The position numbers were made by a program, and so were the translations under genes. Shown here in pieces: positions 1-10,332 of a DNA stretch of 64,000 bases. The notes beneath the pieces are model-generated. The model was given only the letters and a program-made list of their open reading frames with translations. It ran no database searches and was not told where the DNA came from. The first letter of the stretch is position 1, and each line of letters opens with the position of its first letter. This DNA is from Apium graveolens (Eukaryota; Streptophyta; Magnoliopsida; Apiales; Apiaceae). The DNA is taken from NCBI RefSeq assembly GCF_009905375.1, contig NC_133648.1:307846565-307910564 (forward strand). The letters run 5' to 3'.

Positions 1-412
1 AGGACAGTAGCTGATTAAAGTTAAGAAGATCAAGATAAACATAAGAAGAGATATGCATGGAGAAGGAATTCCGTAAAGAATGGAATACTTGGAAGAAAAG
101 ATATTTGATTGATATATATTAGGAAGCAGAATTATATTCCATATCAATTAGCGATTATCTTGTAACTGTGTAATATATAAACACAGACATAGGGTTTACA
201 CTATAAGTGTTATCATTATCGAGAATATTATTTACTGTAACCCTAGCAGCTCTCGTGATATTTTGTTCATCACTGAGAGATAACAGTTTCAGATTGTAAC
301 AGAGTTTATTGTTTCAATAAAGTTTGTTTTCTGTTATATAAGTTCTTGAAGTTTGATTTGATTGTAATAAACACTGTATTCAACCTCTCTACAGTGAAAG
401 TGTGACCTAACA
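1..412 (+). mobile_element. 3' part of a Ty1/copia-type LTR, cut by the window edge
   Basis: The stretch reads like the U3/R/U5 of a plant copia LTR. There is a TATA-like ATATATAAACAC near 172-183, an AATAAAGT polyadenylation-like motif near 317, a CAACCTCTCTACAGTG segment near the end, and a terminal CCTAACA. Directly after it, AGAGCAAGAGTTACGAAC resembles sequence that normally follows a TGGTATCAGAGC primer-binding site, but the site itself is mutated. No coding remnant follows. It may be a solo LTR or a truncated 5' end; the left end lies outside the window. Confidence 0.5.
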
Positions 413-1262
413 CAAGTAGAGCAAGAGTTACGAACATCAGGTTTCATTGATGCAAAAAAAGGGAACTTCCGTATTTTTGGTAGGGCTAGCCAGTTTTTTT
501 TAAGATTTTTGTTTGTACCACTACGAGCCCGCAGGGCAGACAACTATATACGATAAATCATTTTTGTCTGGAAAAATAAAATAAAGTATCAAACGAGATT
601 TTTCTTTATAGATTTATTTCTTTCTTTTGATGTTTAAAGTTAGTACCAAACTCTTGAAAAACTAATTTCGTGACTAAATTACTATTCTTAGTGTATACTT
701 TCATTTTTTGAAATTGGCATCATGTTTAATAAAATATTGTGTGTCTCTTGACAAAATGCAAAGTGTGCATATTAGAAATAACACTTCTACATATTGCATT
801 GTAGATTTCAAGGCAAAGGTTGATGTTCTTTTAGGTCGTGAATTAGCTTAAGAAGTAGTAAAGCAGGTTGTTGCTTAGCGCATAAGTGTCGCTTTCTAGC
901 GCTATTAATGTAAATTACTTGTGAAGATACAGGTGGAAAGCTTATATTTGGAGATCAGGAAAGCTACTAAATCAAAAAATGGGTTCCCTGAATGAGTTAC
1001 GGGTACCAGACCTATAACAACATTTAGATTAGCTGTCGAGGAACATCAGATTGTTTACATTTCCCTTCCCTTGAAACTTGCAAAACTCTGTCAAATTCAT
1101 TGAGGAGTCTCAGTCTCTTACATGCTAAATATATATTTGTCAAACCCATTATATTTGTCTTTAGTATATATTCGGTTAAATGTATGTAGGAGATGGTGAA
1201 TACGATAGCACCTAAATTTTTATTCATCCAATTACTATCATCATTTGACGGTAGTCTTATTA
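413..1262. other. non-coding, AT-rich, no gene seen
   Basis: Only short open frames without recognisable domains occur here. The first 150 bases may be leader of the retroelement whose LTR ends at 412. Confidence 0.5.
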
Positions 1263-1704
1263 TCTACTATATCTTTAATGTTTTGTTATTGTGATATTGC
1301 ATCTGCATAAATAATTTATCATTTTTTAACTTTCAGAATTTGCAGATATACTATTTCAGGTGCAATGACTATTTCAATAAAATGTTATTTTTGCAGTAGA
1401 GATTAAAGAATTATTAATGTTGGTGTATATTATTTTGGTTACAACCCTCAAATATGTATCTTTGTTGCTCAATAGTATCATAACAAAAATTGTGTTATTA
1501 TTTATAACAACAAATAACTACGAATTTTTTTTTTCTCAAATAAGTTGAATAGTAATATCTGAGCCAGCAACCAAATTTGCTTCATTTTCTTTATTTTTTG
1601 TGAGTATATTAAATAATACTAATGAAAATGAACCCATTTTATGATCGAAAATTAAATTACAAATATGTTATAACAACCGCGCTTCGCGCGGTTTTTTCAG
1701 CTAG
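1263..1704 (+). mobile_element. non-autonomous Helitron-like element (3' end clear, 5' end tentative)
   Basis: The 3' end has the full Helitron signature: a perfect 8-bp stem with 3-nt loop at 1675-1693 (AACCGCGC, TTC, GCGCGGTT), then 7 nt, then CTAG at 1701-1704 followed by T. Helitrons end in a hairpin a short distance before CTRR and insert between A and T. The proposed 5' end at 1263 (TCTACTATATC after an A) fits the usual TC start but is a weak motif, so the length of 442 bp is an inference. No Rep/helicase coding is present. Confidence 0.5.
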
Positions 1705-1777
1705 TTATCACATAGAGTAACATTTTACCAAACTCTGGAATTAAAATTTGAACACTGTGATTTTATATGATAATTTA

Positions 1778-2131
1778 GGCTCTGTGTGTGAGTACGGTTG
1801 AAAACTGTTGTGCTGTGAGAAAAAGTGTTGGTGGAAAAAGTGCTGTGAGGAAAATTAGATGACTATTTGGTAAAAAATTTTTAATTTTTGCAAATTTCGA
1901 GATATAAAAAATAATATTTTTGAGAAGGTTTGATAATAAAACTGATAGCTATTTTCTGCAAAAAAAAACATCTTTTTTTCAAAAGTACGGGGGACATACT
2001 TTTGGAACCAACAATTTTTAGATCAAAAGCGTTTTTCCAGAAAGCAGCTTTAGAATTTACCAAACACCTTCTGACAGATTTTCAGCAAAAAACTGCTATA
2101 ATCGTCTGGAACAACAATACTAAACGGAGCC
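1778..2131. mobile_element. Tourist-like (PIF/Harbinger) MITE
   Basis: The element begins GGCTCTGTGTG and ends AAACGGAGCC. These ends are imperfect terminal inverted repeats (GGCTCYGT core). It is flanked by TTA at 1775-1777 and TTA at 2132-2134, the 3-bp duplication expected of PIF/Harbinger elements. The 354-bp interior is AT-rich and non-coding; the short open frames inside are not genes. Confidence 0.6.
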
Positions 2132-2134
2132 TTA

Positions 2135-4666
2135 ATTAAACTGCGATCAACTGCTGATCCAGCTATATATTAAAATTCTTTCGTATCAATTAACCAAGGG
2201 AACACAACACATACCCAGACATACAGGCCGCATATAGATGCCTCAGGGAGAAATACAGAGCAAGAGATGAGGATAGCATATTGTATGGTCAATCAATTGG
2301 GAGTGGACCAACCATGGAATTAGCGACGTGAGCGCCTGCATTAAGGGCTGTAATCCTTCATAGTGCAATCTTGTCTGACCTTTGAGTAATAAATCGAATG
2401 AAACGAACACTTTGGCTTGATATATATAAGGTATGTTTATTTTAACGAGCATACAGTATGAAATGTATATATTTAAACGTTTGTTACATGTTAAAAAAAA
2501 GATGGTACAAAACGTGAGATGATGAAAAGTTATAATTAAACGCATGACGATTTCACTTTTTTGGCAGTTATTTGGGGTTAGTGATATTTTGAATCATTTT
2601 TTACACTCAAGTGTCATTAAGGGCAACACCCAAGAAATTTTGTTATGAACCCTAATTATATAATAAAGCTTTTTCGAGCCTAGCAGAAAAAGCAGGTCAT
2701 CTAAATTGAATCAATTTTCAGGCATGTATATGTTATTTGTAATATGCAAATAAATTTAAAATACTTAAAATGACAAAACAAAGTTAAAAATCACTTAATT
2801 TTTCGAAAAACTGATTTTATGTAATACTAGTTGGTAAGGTAAGGTAACTTGCTTCACGGTCCCGAAATTTTAAAATAATAGTATCATATTATTATTTGCA
2901 TAAAACTTAAACTCATAATTCGTGCAAAATATAGACTTAAATATAATATATAAAAATGATTTTAAAATATGTAGTTAAAAAAATCGAAATTAAGTGTAAT
3001 TTTAAGATTTCACCGTATAGTTATAGTTATGCATGCACCTAATTATTTATTTATATAAATCTGACATGTTAACTTACTAATACGATTATTTTAAAGTAAA
3101 CCGATGCTTGAATGTTCCGGAACAAATAAAAATTTAAGGAAAATAAAATTTATAGAGTAAAATTTAATTTTTGTCGGTTGAGATTTTATTACGTAAAATT
3201 TTAAAAATAGTTGTATAATTTTTTAATGAGTACTAAGATTTGGCACCTAAATATGGTTTCACTTATTAGTATAGATAGTTGATAACTCGTGTGAAACACG
3301 GGACCGAGACTAAAAATATTGAATTAATATTTGTAGAGTATTATTCATAATCCGTGTGAAACACGAATTAAAATTAATATATTAATATCAAATATTAAAT
3401 TGGTACTTGTAGTTAAAAAGAATCGAATCAGTTATGAAATTTTCCACTATAATTCTAGTTTTGCATTGTTTTACCTGATATAAAAAATCTAACATATTAG
3501 TTTTATTTGTGTGAAACGAATTGTATATCTATCTTATGAACCAAATATTTGTTCTTTAGAAAATTTTATATTAATTAATATAATTTGATAATTATCTTAT
3601 AATTAGTCTTTTCAATATAGTTTATTTAATATTAGTTAATTATCGATAACAATTAATTTACAAATTAAAAGTAAAATAATACTACAGAAAATAAAGTTTA
3701 TAGGGAATAAAAGTCAATTCATATTAATGATTTACTTTGTAGTTAATAGTTTTTCAAAATAAAAGTAAATATATGTTATTTTACTTAATTTAACGTAACT
3801 TAATAAATTTTTAATATAATTTATAAATAAATAAAATTTACAGAGAATATAAGCCAATTTGTGTTAGTAGTTTGTAGTTTTTCTAAAATTAAAAATAAAT
3901 ATAAGTTATTTTACTTAATTTAACGTAACTTTAATATAATTTACAAATCGTTTAAAAATTATTTTTATTTTATAAATTAAAAAAATGATTGCATGAACAC
4001 TAACTAACAAGAAAATAAAATTTACAAAGAATATAAGTAAGTTGTGTTAAAAACAAAGTTGATAGAGAATAGAAATTAACTTATGTCAAATTATGTTAAA
4101 ACAAAGTTGATAGAGAAAAGAAGTAAGTGAGGTAAGTACCAAAATTTGGTAATTTGGTACTTCTTTCATTTCCTAATTTGCTTGCTACAAGTGTACTTTT
4201 AACACCAAATTATGTACGGGTCTATGTGATGTTGCAAACCTTGTAAAACACGCAGTTGCAGGTACTAGATTCTAGTTCCAACTTCAAAGAAAATGTGGTA
4301 AATATAAAAACATTGAACAAATCACAATTTGGCATCCAGTTGCACATTCTGTGCGAGTATTTGAAAGTGATATAAAAACCTACACCAATCAACTAATGTC
4401 TGTGCATCAAAATTGCAGGAGCTTCTAGAACTAATATTCCTATATGTCATGTCACATGTACACTACACAACCCCATGATAAAGTCTGTCAGATACATATA
4501 TAAAGCTTTTTCTAACATAACTTGACAAATTTACAACTGCCACATAAGCAGGATGAAGACGTAGGGTAGCATCCATCGGAAAATGATTAATTTCATCATG
4601 AGAAACTACAAGTTTATGAGTCATGGTCCTGAGCGACGGATATGATCGATTCATCATACATCAAAA
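2135..4666. other. intergenic AT-rich DNA with Helitron-like hairpins
   Basis: No gene was recognised. Near-palindromic blocks around CGTGTGAAACACG occur at 3286-3302 and 3352-3366, with a decayed third copy near 3508. The first is followed by CTAA at 3310-3313. Such hairpins resemble Helitron 3' ends. Nearby, the minus strand reads TCTATACTAATAAG at 3262-3275, which resembles a Helitron 5' end. The last few hundred bases probably include the 3' UTR of the RhoGAP gene. Confidence 0.4.
3680..4120. repeat. degenerate tandem duplications
   Basis: A block with the landmarks TTATTTTACTTAATTTAACG appears near 3777-3800 and again near 3906-3930. Each copy is preceded by AAAATTTAYAGRGAATA-like sequence and followed by a TTTAATATAATTTA segment. 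Two further short copies of ACAAAGTTGATAGAGAA lie at about 4045-4060 and 4103-4120. Divergence is substantial and the array is non-coding. Confidence 0.5.
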
Positions 4667-5574
4667 TCATCTCCATACAGTTTCATTTGCATCACTGAAA
4701 ATCTCATTGTGATGTTCTATTAAGCATTGAACAACATCAATCGCACTAAAGTCAGCTGGAAGGCCATCATCCAAAGAAATTGGTGTAGATGCATCAACTC
4801 CTTCGGTCTCTTCTGCATTAGCAACACCATAAATGAAGGTACAATCTCAGGTTTTGAACTGAATCTACCACAGAAGAACATTCGCAGCTTATATCTATAA
4901 TTCAGTACCCAGAAAATGTGCACACTATATTTTTAACGAAACATGACTTTCGTATTTACATTAACCTGCCTAAGCCAAAAAGTGAATGCAACAATTCAAA
5001 GTTTAGGAAGATGCAGTTCAAATTTCAGAACAGCAATTGCATTGCAACCTTAAGGTTTATTCTTGTGAGTTGTTAGTTGTTACAGTTTACTGAGAGAGGT
5101 CTCAAAATCTGGCAAATAAATATTATACAAAAAGAATAAATTGAAACTACATGTCTATAATGAAAACGAGGGAAAGATGGGGCTTTTTACCTGCAAGCAT
5201 ATCAAATTCAACATTATCCCTTGACAAATCCACGTTATTCTTTGTTTGATTTCTTGAAGGATGACTCCAAAACTGTCTATGGAACTCTGGCCTCCGACCC
5301 TTCTGCCAAACTATGATAGGAGCCATTTCCATTGCAAGACTCCGGGCATCCATCTGCAAATTTTGCGGAAGTTATCCGTCATGATCTAGGAGGTTCTTTA
5401 ATAACCGTGACTATCTCGACAGACTATTCAAAAAATTATAAATCCTAGATATTTCAGACTTGAAAGCACTTGAACATTAATAAAAAAGAGTCCAAGACTT
5501 GACCTCATTTATTTATGAAGGCAATTTAGGTATATGTCAAGATCATAGGAAGAGAGGATACACATTCAGATTAT

Positions 5575-5611
<37 letters not shown>

Positions 5612-8307
5612 AAAATGCCTTGGTAAGAAGTGAATTCTGGCTAACACGGAGCAAGAGTGCAGTAACAAGTTCTAATGTCATGTAGTTAACGGTTGGAAGC
5701 CTTTTCAATACATCTCGTAACCCAGGTATGCTAGAACGTGATCGTTTGACTTCATCATGTAGTTCAAACGTAGTTAAGGGTTCAGGCAGGCTTTCGAAAT
5801 AACACTTGATCAAGATTGCAACATCAATTGGGTTTATATTTTCTGGCAGTGAAGCACTGGGATCTGTGAAGAACAAACACCAATTACACTATGTACAGGA
5901 TATAATTATGAAATTTTAATAATCTTGCACACTATACCTTGGTTGTATAAAGAAACCAACTGCTGAATAACCTTTCTATTTCCTTCAGACTTGAACAACT
6001 CTTGAGATTTTAATCCTAAATGACCAATAAAAAATTGCCATGATATGCAGAACGTAAATTACCATTATATACACATTTAGTAGTAATGCAAATTACCTGA
6101 CAGTACGAGATAATCTGCACACTTAACTAGTACATAGGGAATAGGCCTGGTTGACTCTTGCCTTTGCACTGTAATTTCAATTGGAACTCCAAATACTGAA
6201 GAAAAAATAAAAGTTAATACATAACATTTTGAATAAATTTATTACCCTCATCGAGTGCATTAAAATATTTCTTCTAACAGCAGCAGAGAAGCATACATAA
6301 AAAGTACTAATACAGGGTCTATAATCTTACTCCTCTAGTCAGATGCTGAGGTATTAAATCTTTAACTCATAAAATCAGTGGTTCAAGCTTATGATTGTCT
6401 CAGAATTCAACTTGTCCTGAATCTAATGCGGAGTTCAAGGTATGAAATGAAAGCACACCATCGGATCTGGAAATTCTTATGTTACTCAGTTCCTCATTAA
6501 AAGTGTATCTCCCCCAGCCCATGCTTCCGTCTCTCCTAATTCTCAACACCAGACTCAATTCCATTCTCATGGGTCCCTAACGGTGACAAGTGGCAGATAA
6601 GAGAGAGATGTTCAAATGAGTGTGTGCAAAAGTCTCCTAATTGACCCTCAACTAACACACATGTTTTTCAATGTAGAACATTCACCCTATTATTGATCTG
6701 AAGGTTTAATTTTCAGCGTTATAAAAAATCAAGGTATAAAATTTAGTTGAACAGAGGACATAATGCACGAATAGAATTGTATTTAAGCTTTAAATTACCC
6801 GGCACTTATAATTTTAAAGTTTTGTTGATTTTCAAAAAGAAAAATATATGCATCTTCTTAAACAATTGATAGGTTAAGTGTAAATCTCCCATAAAAGCTA
6901 GCTAGGAAACTCTTACCATCTGTGCCTGCAACTCCCTGCAAAATAGATGCAAGATATAAAGATCTCCAACTTGAAAAATGCAACTTAAACATATGTTAAA
7001 TTTATTATTTATTCAGTGCATATATATGCATATGAATGTACCTTCTGCCACCTCTCAATATCAGTTAAAAGAACCTTACTCTTCTGTTTAGTTATCTTTG
7101 CCACCTGAAACATGACCAACTCATACATGTTAATGGTCCTTTCCCACAAGTTTGAAGCAATTACATTACCAATAATGCTTCTTACATATATATGTAGTAA
7201 GGACAATGTCTTGAAATAGTGAAGAACTTTTTCAGACTCCCAAAAATACTCGTAAGATAAATTTTTTTCCATTTTTTCTATTGCAACAATGAAGTTACAG
7301 CTCGTATAACTTTTTTCACAATTGAGAATCTTAATAACAATGTGTAACAATGTGATATATGAGAGGCTAGGGCCACTTTTGGATCCATGAAAGTAATAAC
7401 AATATTGCCCTTTATGTAGCTATCCACAATGTTGAAGACCTTTTAATGGCTCACTCTTCAAATCAAATCAATGCAAAATAGTACCATGCTATGTAAATCT
7501 ACCACATGCATTCAATTTTTTTTTCAGATGTATGTTCATCAGTCTTTCCAAGAGAACCCTGGGGGTGCACTATATTTTCATAAAAGTTGCAGCTCATTAA
7601 ATAATAATATAGTGAGGAACTAATCACACAAAAAGCCCAACCCAAAGATACTTAGAACATAACAGTTTTGGCTGAAACCTCAGGCACACTTCCAAAGTTA
7701 AAGATAACTATCAACGTTGAACATGTCTCAATATAAGCATGCATTAATAAAACCACAGCTAGATGTAACCCACTTTATTATACAGCAATTCAAATATTAG
7801 CCCAGAACCTCAGGGGTTCATGTGTGCAACCAGAAACCAAACCTAATACAGTTATGCAGCGTTTCTGATGCATATACTAAGCAAGCTATGCTAAATTACC
7901 TCTTCAACCTTTATTTTTCCAACATTGACCTTCTCTTTTGTTTCTGAAACACCCTTCCTGAACAACATTCCAGTTGTAGCAGCAGCAGAGAAAAGACGTT
8001 CTTGCATAGCCTGTCTTGTAGAAGGTTGTTGAAGAAATGACCATCGACTTTTTACTATTGAGCCAACTTTTTCAGCCACGTCTGCGACATTGCCTTTGGC
8101 ATCTTTGGCAACCTCACCTACAAATGTTCCCGCAGATTGCCCAGCCTCTTTAAGCTTCACACCTAAATCAACAATTAGGTATATTTATTACTAGGGTGAT
8201 AAATAAGCAATATATATACATATGCTGCAAATTTTTGTTTAATTACCAGAAGTTGAAAAGAAATCACTAGCCTTCTCCTGCCACTGAGGTGATGCTGGTG
8301 TAGGCAT
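4667..8307 (-). CDS. RhoGAP-domain protein, plant type (9 coding exons, about 378 aa)
   Basis: Predicted exons in reading order: 8307-8247, 8162-7900, 7104-7042, 6935-6917, 6195-6097, 6015-5938, 5863-5619, 5353-5191, 4812-4667. The reading frame is maintained across all of them, giving 378 codons plus TGA. The product resembles Arabidopsis At5g61530 (small RhoGAP-family protein, similar length) from start (MPTPASPQWQEKASDFF) to end (NETVWR). The N-terminal 130 residues are charged and helical. A RhoGAP fold spans about 136-325, with IRGLRDVL-like and NYMTLELVTALLLRVS core motifs and an MDARSLAMEMAPIIVW segment. Rho/ROP GTPase activation is expected for the family. However, the usual arginine-finger position reads LFKSEG (Lys177), so classical catalysis is uncertain. 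All introns are GT-AG except intron 7, whose donor must be GC. The gene looks intact. Confidence 0.9.
5578..5607. repeat. (GA)n microsatellite inside RhoGAP intron 7
   Basis: About 15 GA units, read as CT on the coding strand, begin roughly 10 nt downstream of the GC splice donor of intron 7. Confidence 0.95.
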
Positions 8308-8487
8308 TGCAGTGACCGTAAACCTAAGTCTATCAATGGGAAATAAAATCATCATATGATACTCAATGATCAGAGTCAATAATAAAAGCAAATCTATGAA
8401 CATATCATAATATAGTAAACTTCATTCAGCTAAACAAACTCTTAAATAAATAATTCATTATAGATAGATTGATCAATTAAATTTGGT

Positions 8488-8489
<2 letters not shown>

Positions 8490-8527
<38 letters not shown>

Positions 8528-8661
8528 ATCTCTCTCTATCTCCCTCCCTCCCCCCCCACCCCCCCTCTCTCTCTCCCTCTCTCCCCCCCCCTCCCCTCCC
8601 TCTCTCAATTGATATTCAGTTCATGGTATTTTAGATTAAATATTTCCTAATTAAAAATTCA

Positions 8662-8696
<35 letters not shown>

Positions 8697-8800
8697 CCTC
8701 TCCCCCCCCTCCCTCTCTCAATTGATATTCAGTTCATGATATCTTAGATTAAATATTTCCTAATTACAAATTTCAATTCTCTCTCTCTCTCTCTCTCGCA
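8490..8800. repeat. CT-rich microsatellites with a tandemly duplicated spacer
   Basis: Pure CT runs at 8490-8522, 8665-8694 and 8778-8797 alternate with C-rich tracts. The AATTGATATTCAGTTCATG spacer occurs at 8607 and again at 8720, so a unit of about 113 bp was duplicated. The block lies inside the leader intron of the RhoGAP gene and reads as polypurine on the transcribed strand. Confidence 0.9.
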
Positions 8801-8923
8801 CTCTTACACACATCACTCACACAATAAACAATCTTCCATAATTCATGGCAAACAATTCCAAGAAAACTAAACTAAATTAAACACAGAGACTAAAAATTCA
8901 ACCTTTAAATTAATTTTACTTGT

Positions 8924-8927
8924 ACAC

Positions 8928-8958
<31 letters not shown>

Positions 8959-8959
8959 T
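8924..8959. repeat. hexanucleotide repeat (ACACAT)n
   Basis: Six head-to-tail ACACAT/CATACA units lie in the leader intron of the RhoGAP gene. Confidence 0.9.
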
Positions 8960-9220
8960 GATCATATCAAATCAAACACACAAAAACACATACACACATA
9001 CAATCACTCCCAAGTTCAAAACTTTAACACAAATCTCAAACACCACTTTACACTAAAACCCAAGAAAAAGATTCAATTTTTACACGCAACCCAAGAAAAT
9101 CTTGAAGTGGGCAAGAAGAGTTTACCTTGTATCTCTCAAATCAGAGACTTGTAAACAAAGAGCTGTTGGTTATGATCAAGAGGGGGAAAGAAAGAATTAT
9201 AAAAAGGAAAATAAAAAATG

Positions 9221-10332
9221 AAAAAGTCAGCGAAGTACAAAGACCAAAGCTGATTGGTTTTGTTGATAGAGTGTAGATTATTATTGGTGGTCAAGCATGC
9301 AGGTTAAAATTACCCAAAATCTGGAGATTTCTAACCGATATAACTGTTTTTCGGTTCTTTCTCCCTTTCAAATTTTCTACCTTGTTTTGAGGAAATATAT
9401 GTGAATATGTTATCAATTTAAAATGGTACGATGTGTTCAATATTTTATTACTTTGAAAAAAAACCCAGTTGGTAATTAGGAAAAGACACGATTAGCTATT
9501 TTTTATATAAAATTAAAATGATCATTTTTTAAAATGTTAACAAATTTTAGTAGATGAAATATTCAACTGTACATATACTTATTTTATAAATTGGGATAGT
9601 TACATAGGAGTATTCAATCGGATAAAATTGATCATTTATTTTAAAATGATTATTTAGTTTTATATAATTTCTTTTTGTTATTTTGTCATTTTTTTGTAAC
9701 TCGTTAAGTTCATTTTTTTTAATTTTTATATGAAAATAAAAAGTTAAACATTTTCCTTAAATTAATTTTTCATGTTTAAATTGTTCACATACCATGACTT
9801 GTAGATGTAGGAACAAACTAGAGCCTACATATTTTATTACTAAATATAAAATATAAAAATATAAAAAAATATTAGTGAGAATTTTTAAGGGCAAATGTAC
9901 CAAATTAGATACCAAAATTATTATTTAATGATATACCACTAACATGATATGTTGCAATTTTTGATTGTTTATTTTCATTAAAATTAACATATTTTAGTGA
10001 AATTTTAATCAATCAAAATTTGAAATGAAAAAAAATATTTTATTTTGGAAACCAGCTCATATTTTCCTTTCATCTTGACCATGTGAAGCTCCTGTTAATT
10101 TTACAAGGAAATATGAAGTCATGAAATCCCAAGCTTTGAGGACTGTGGTAACTCTAATATGTTGGTGCCTGTAACATGTGCAGTGTGCAGTACTATGCAC
10201 TATGCACATTGATTACTTCATTTCTTGTTTAAATAAACATCATTTTATTTCATATATCTGATAAAAGAGAAACTTTGATCATTTCCATGTATCAAATTGT
10301 TTCCACAATCTTAAGGTTTTATGCTATATGCA
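9221..10332. other. intergenic, no gene seen
   Basis: AT-rich sequence between the RhoGAP promoter side and the 3' end of the first symporter gene. The last 100-200 bases are probably 3' UTR of that gene. No transposon ends were recognised. Confidence 0.5.

Larger units (their letters stand above)
8308..9160 (-). other. 5' UTR: leader exon and leader intron of the RhoGAP gene
   Basis: Upstream of the start codon at 8307, the minus strand has an acceptor (ACTTAG then GTTTACGG) with the exon resuming at 8323. A matching donor lies at 9126/9125 (GATACAAG then GTAAAC). A leader intron of about 800 bp (9125-8324) is therefore likely. Its first exon would begin near 9150-9200, where the minus strand has a TTTTTATAATTC TATA-like box. 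Splice sites are predicted by eye only. Confidence 0.5.

Noticed and set aside
1930..2139. open frames on both strands of 60-70 codons
   Set aside because: They lie inside the Tourist-like MITE and have no domain; chance frames in AT-rich repeat DNA.
5571..5610. continuation of the RhoGAP exon into the CT repeat (Ser-Leu run) as real protein
   Set aside because: The next exon joins in frame only from 5619, as in the Arabidopsis relative; the repeat belongs to the intron.
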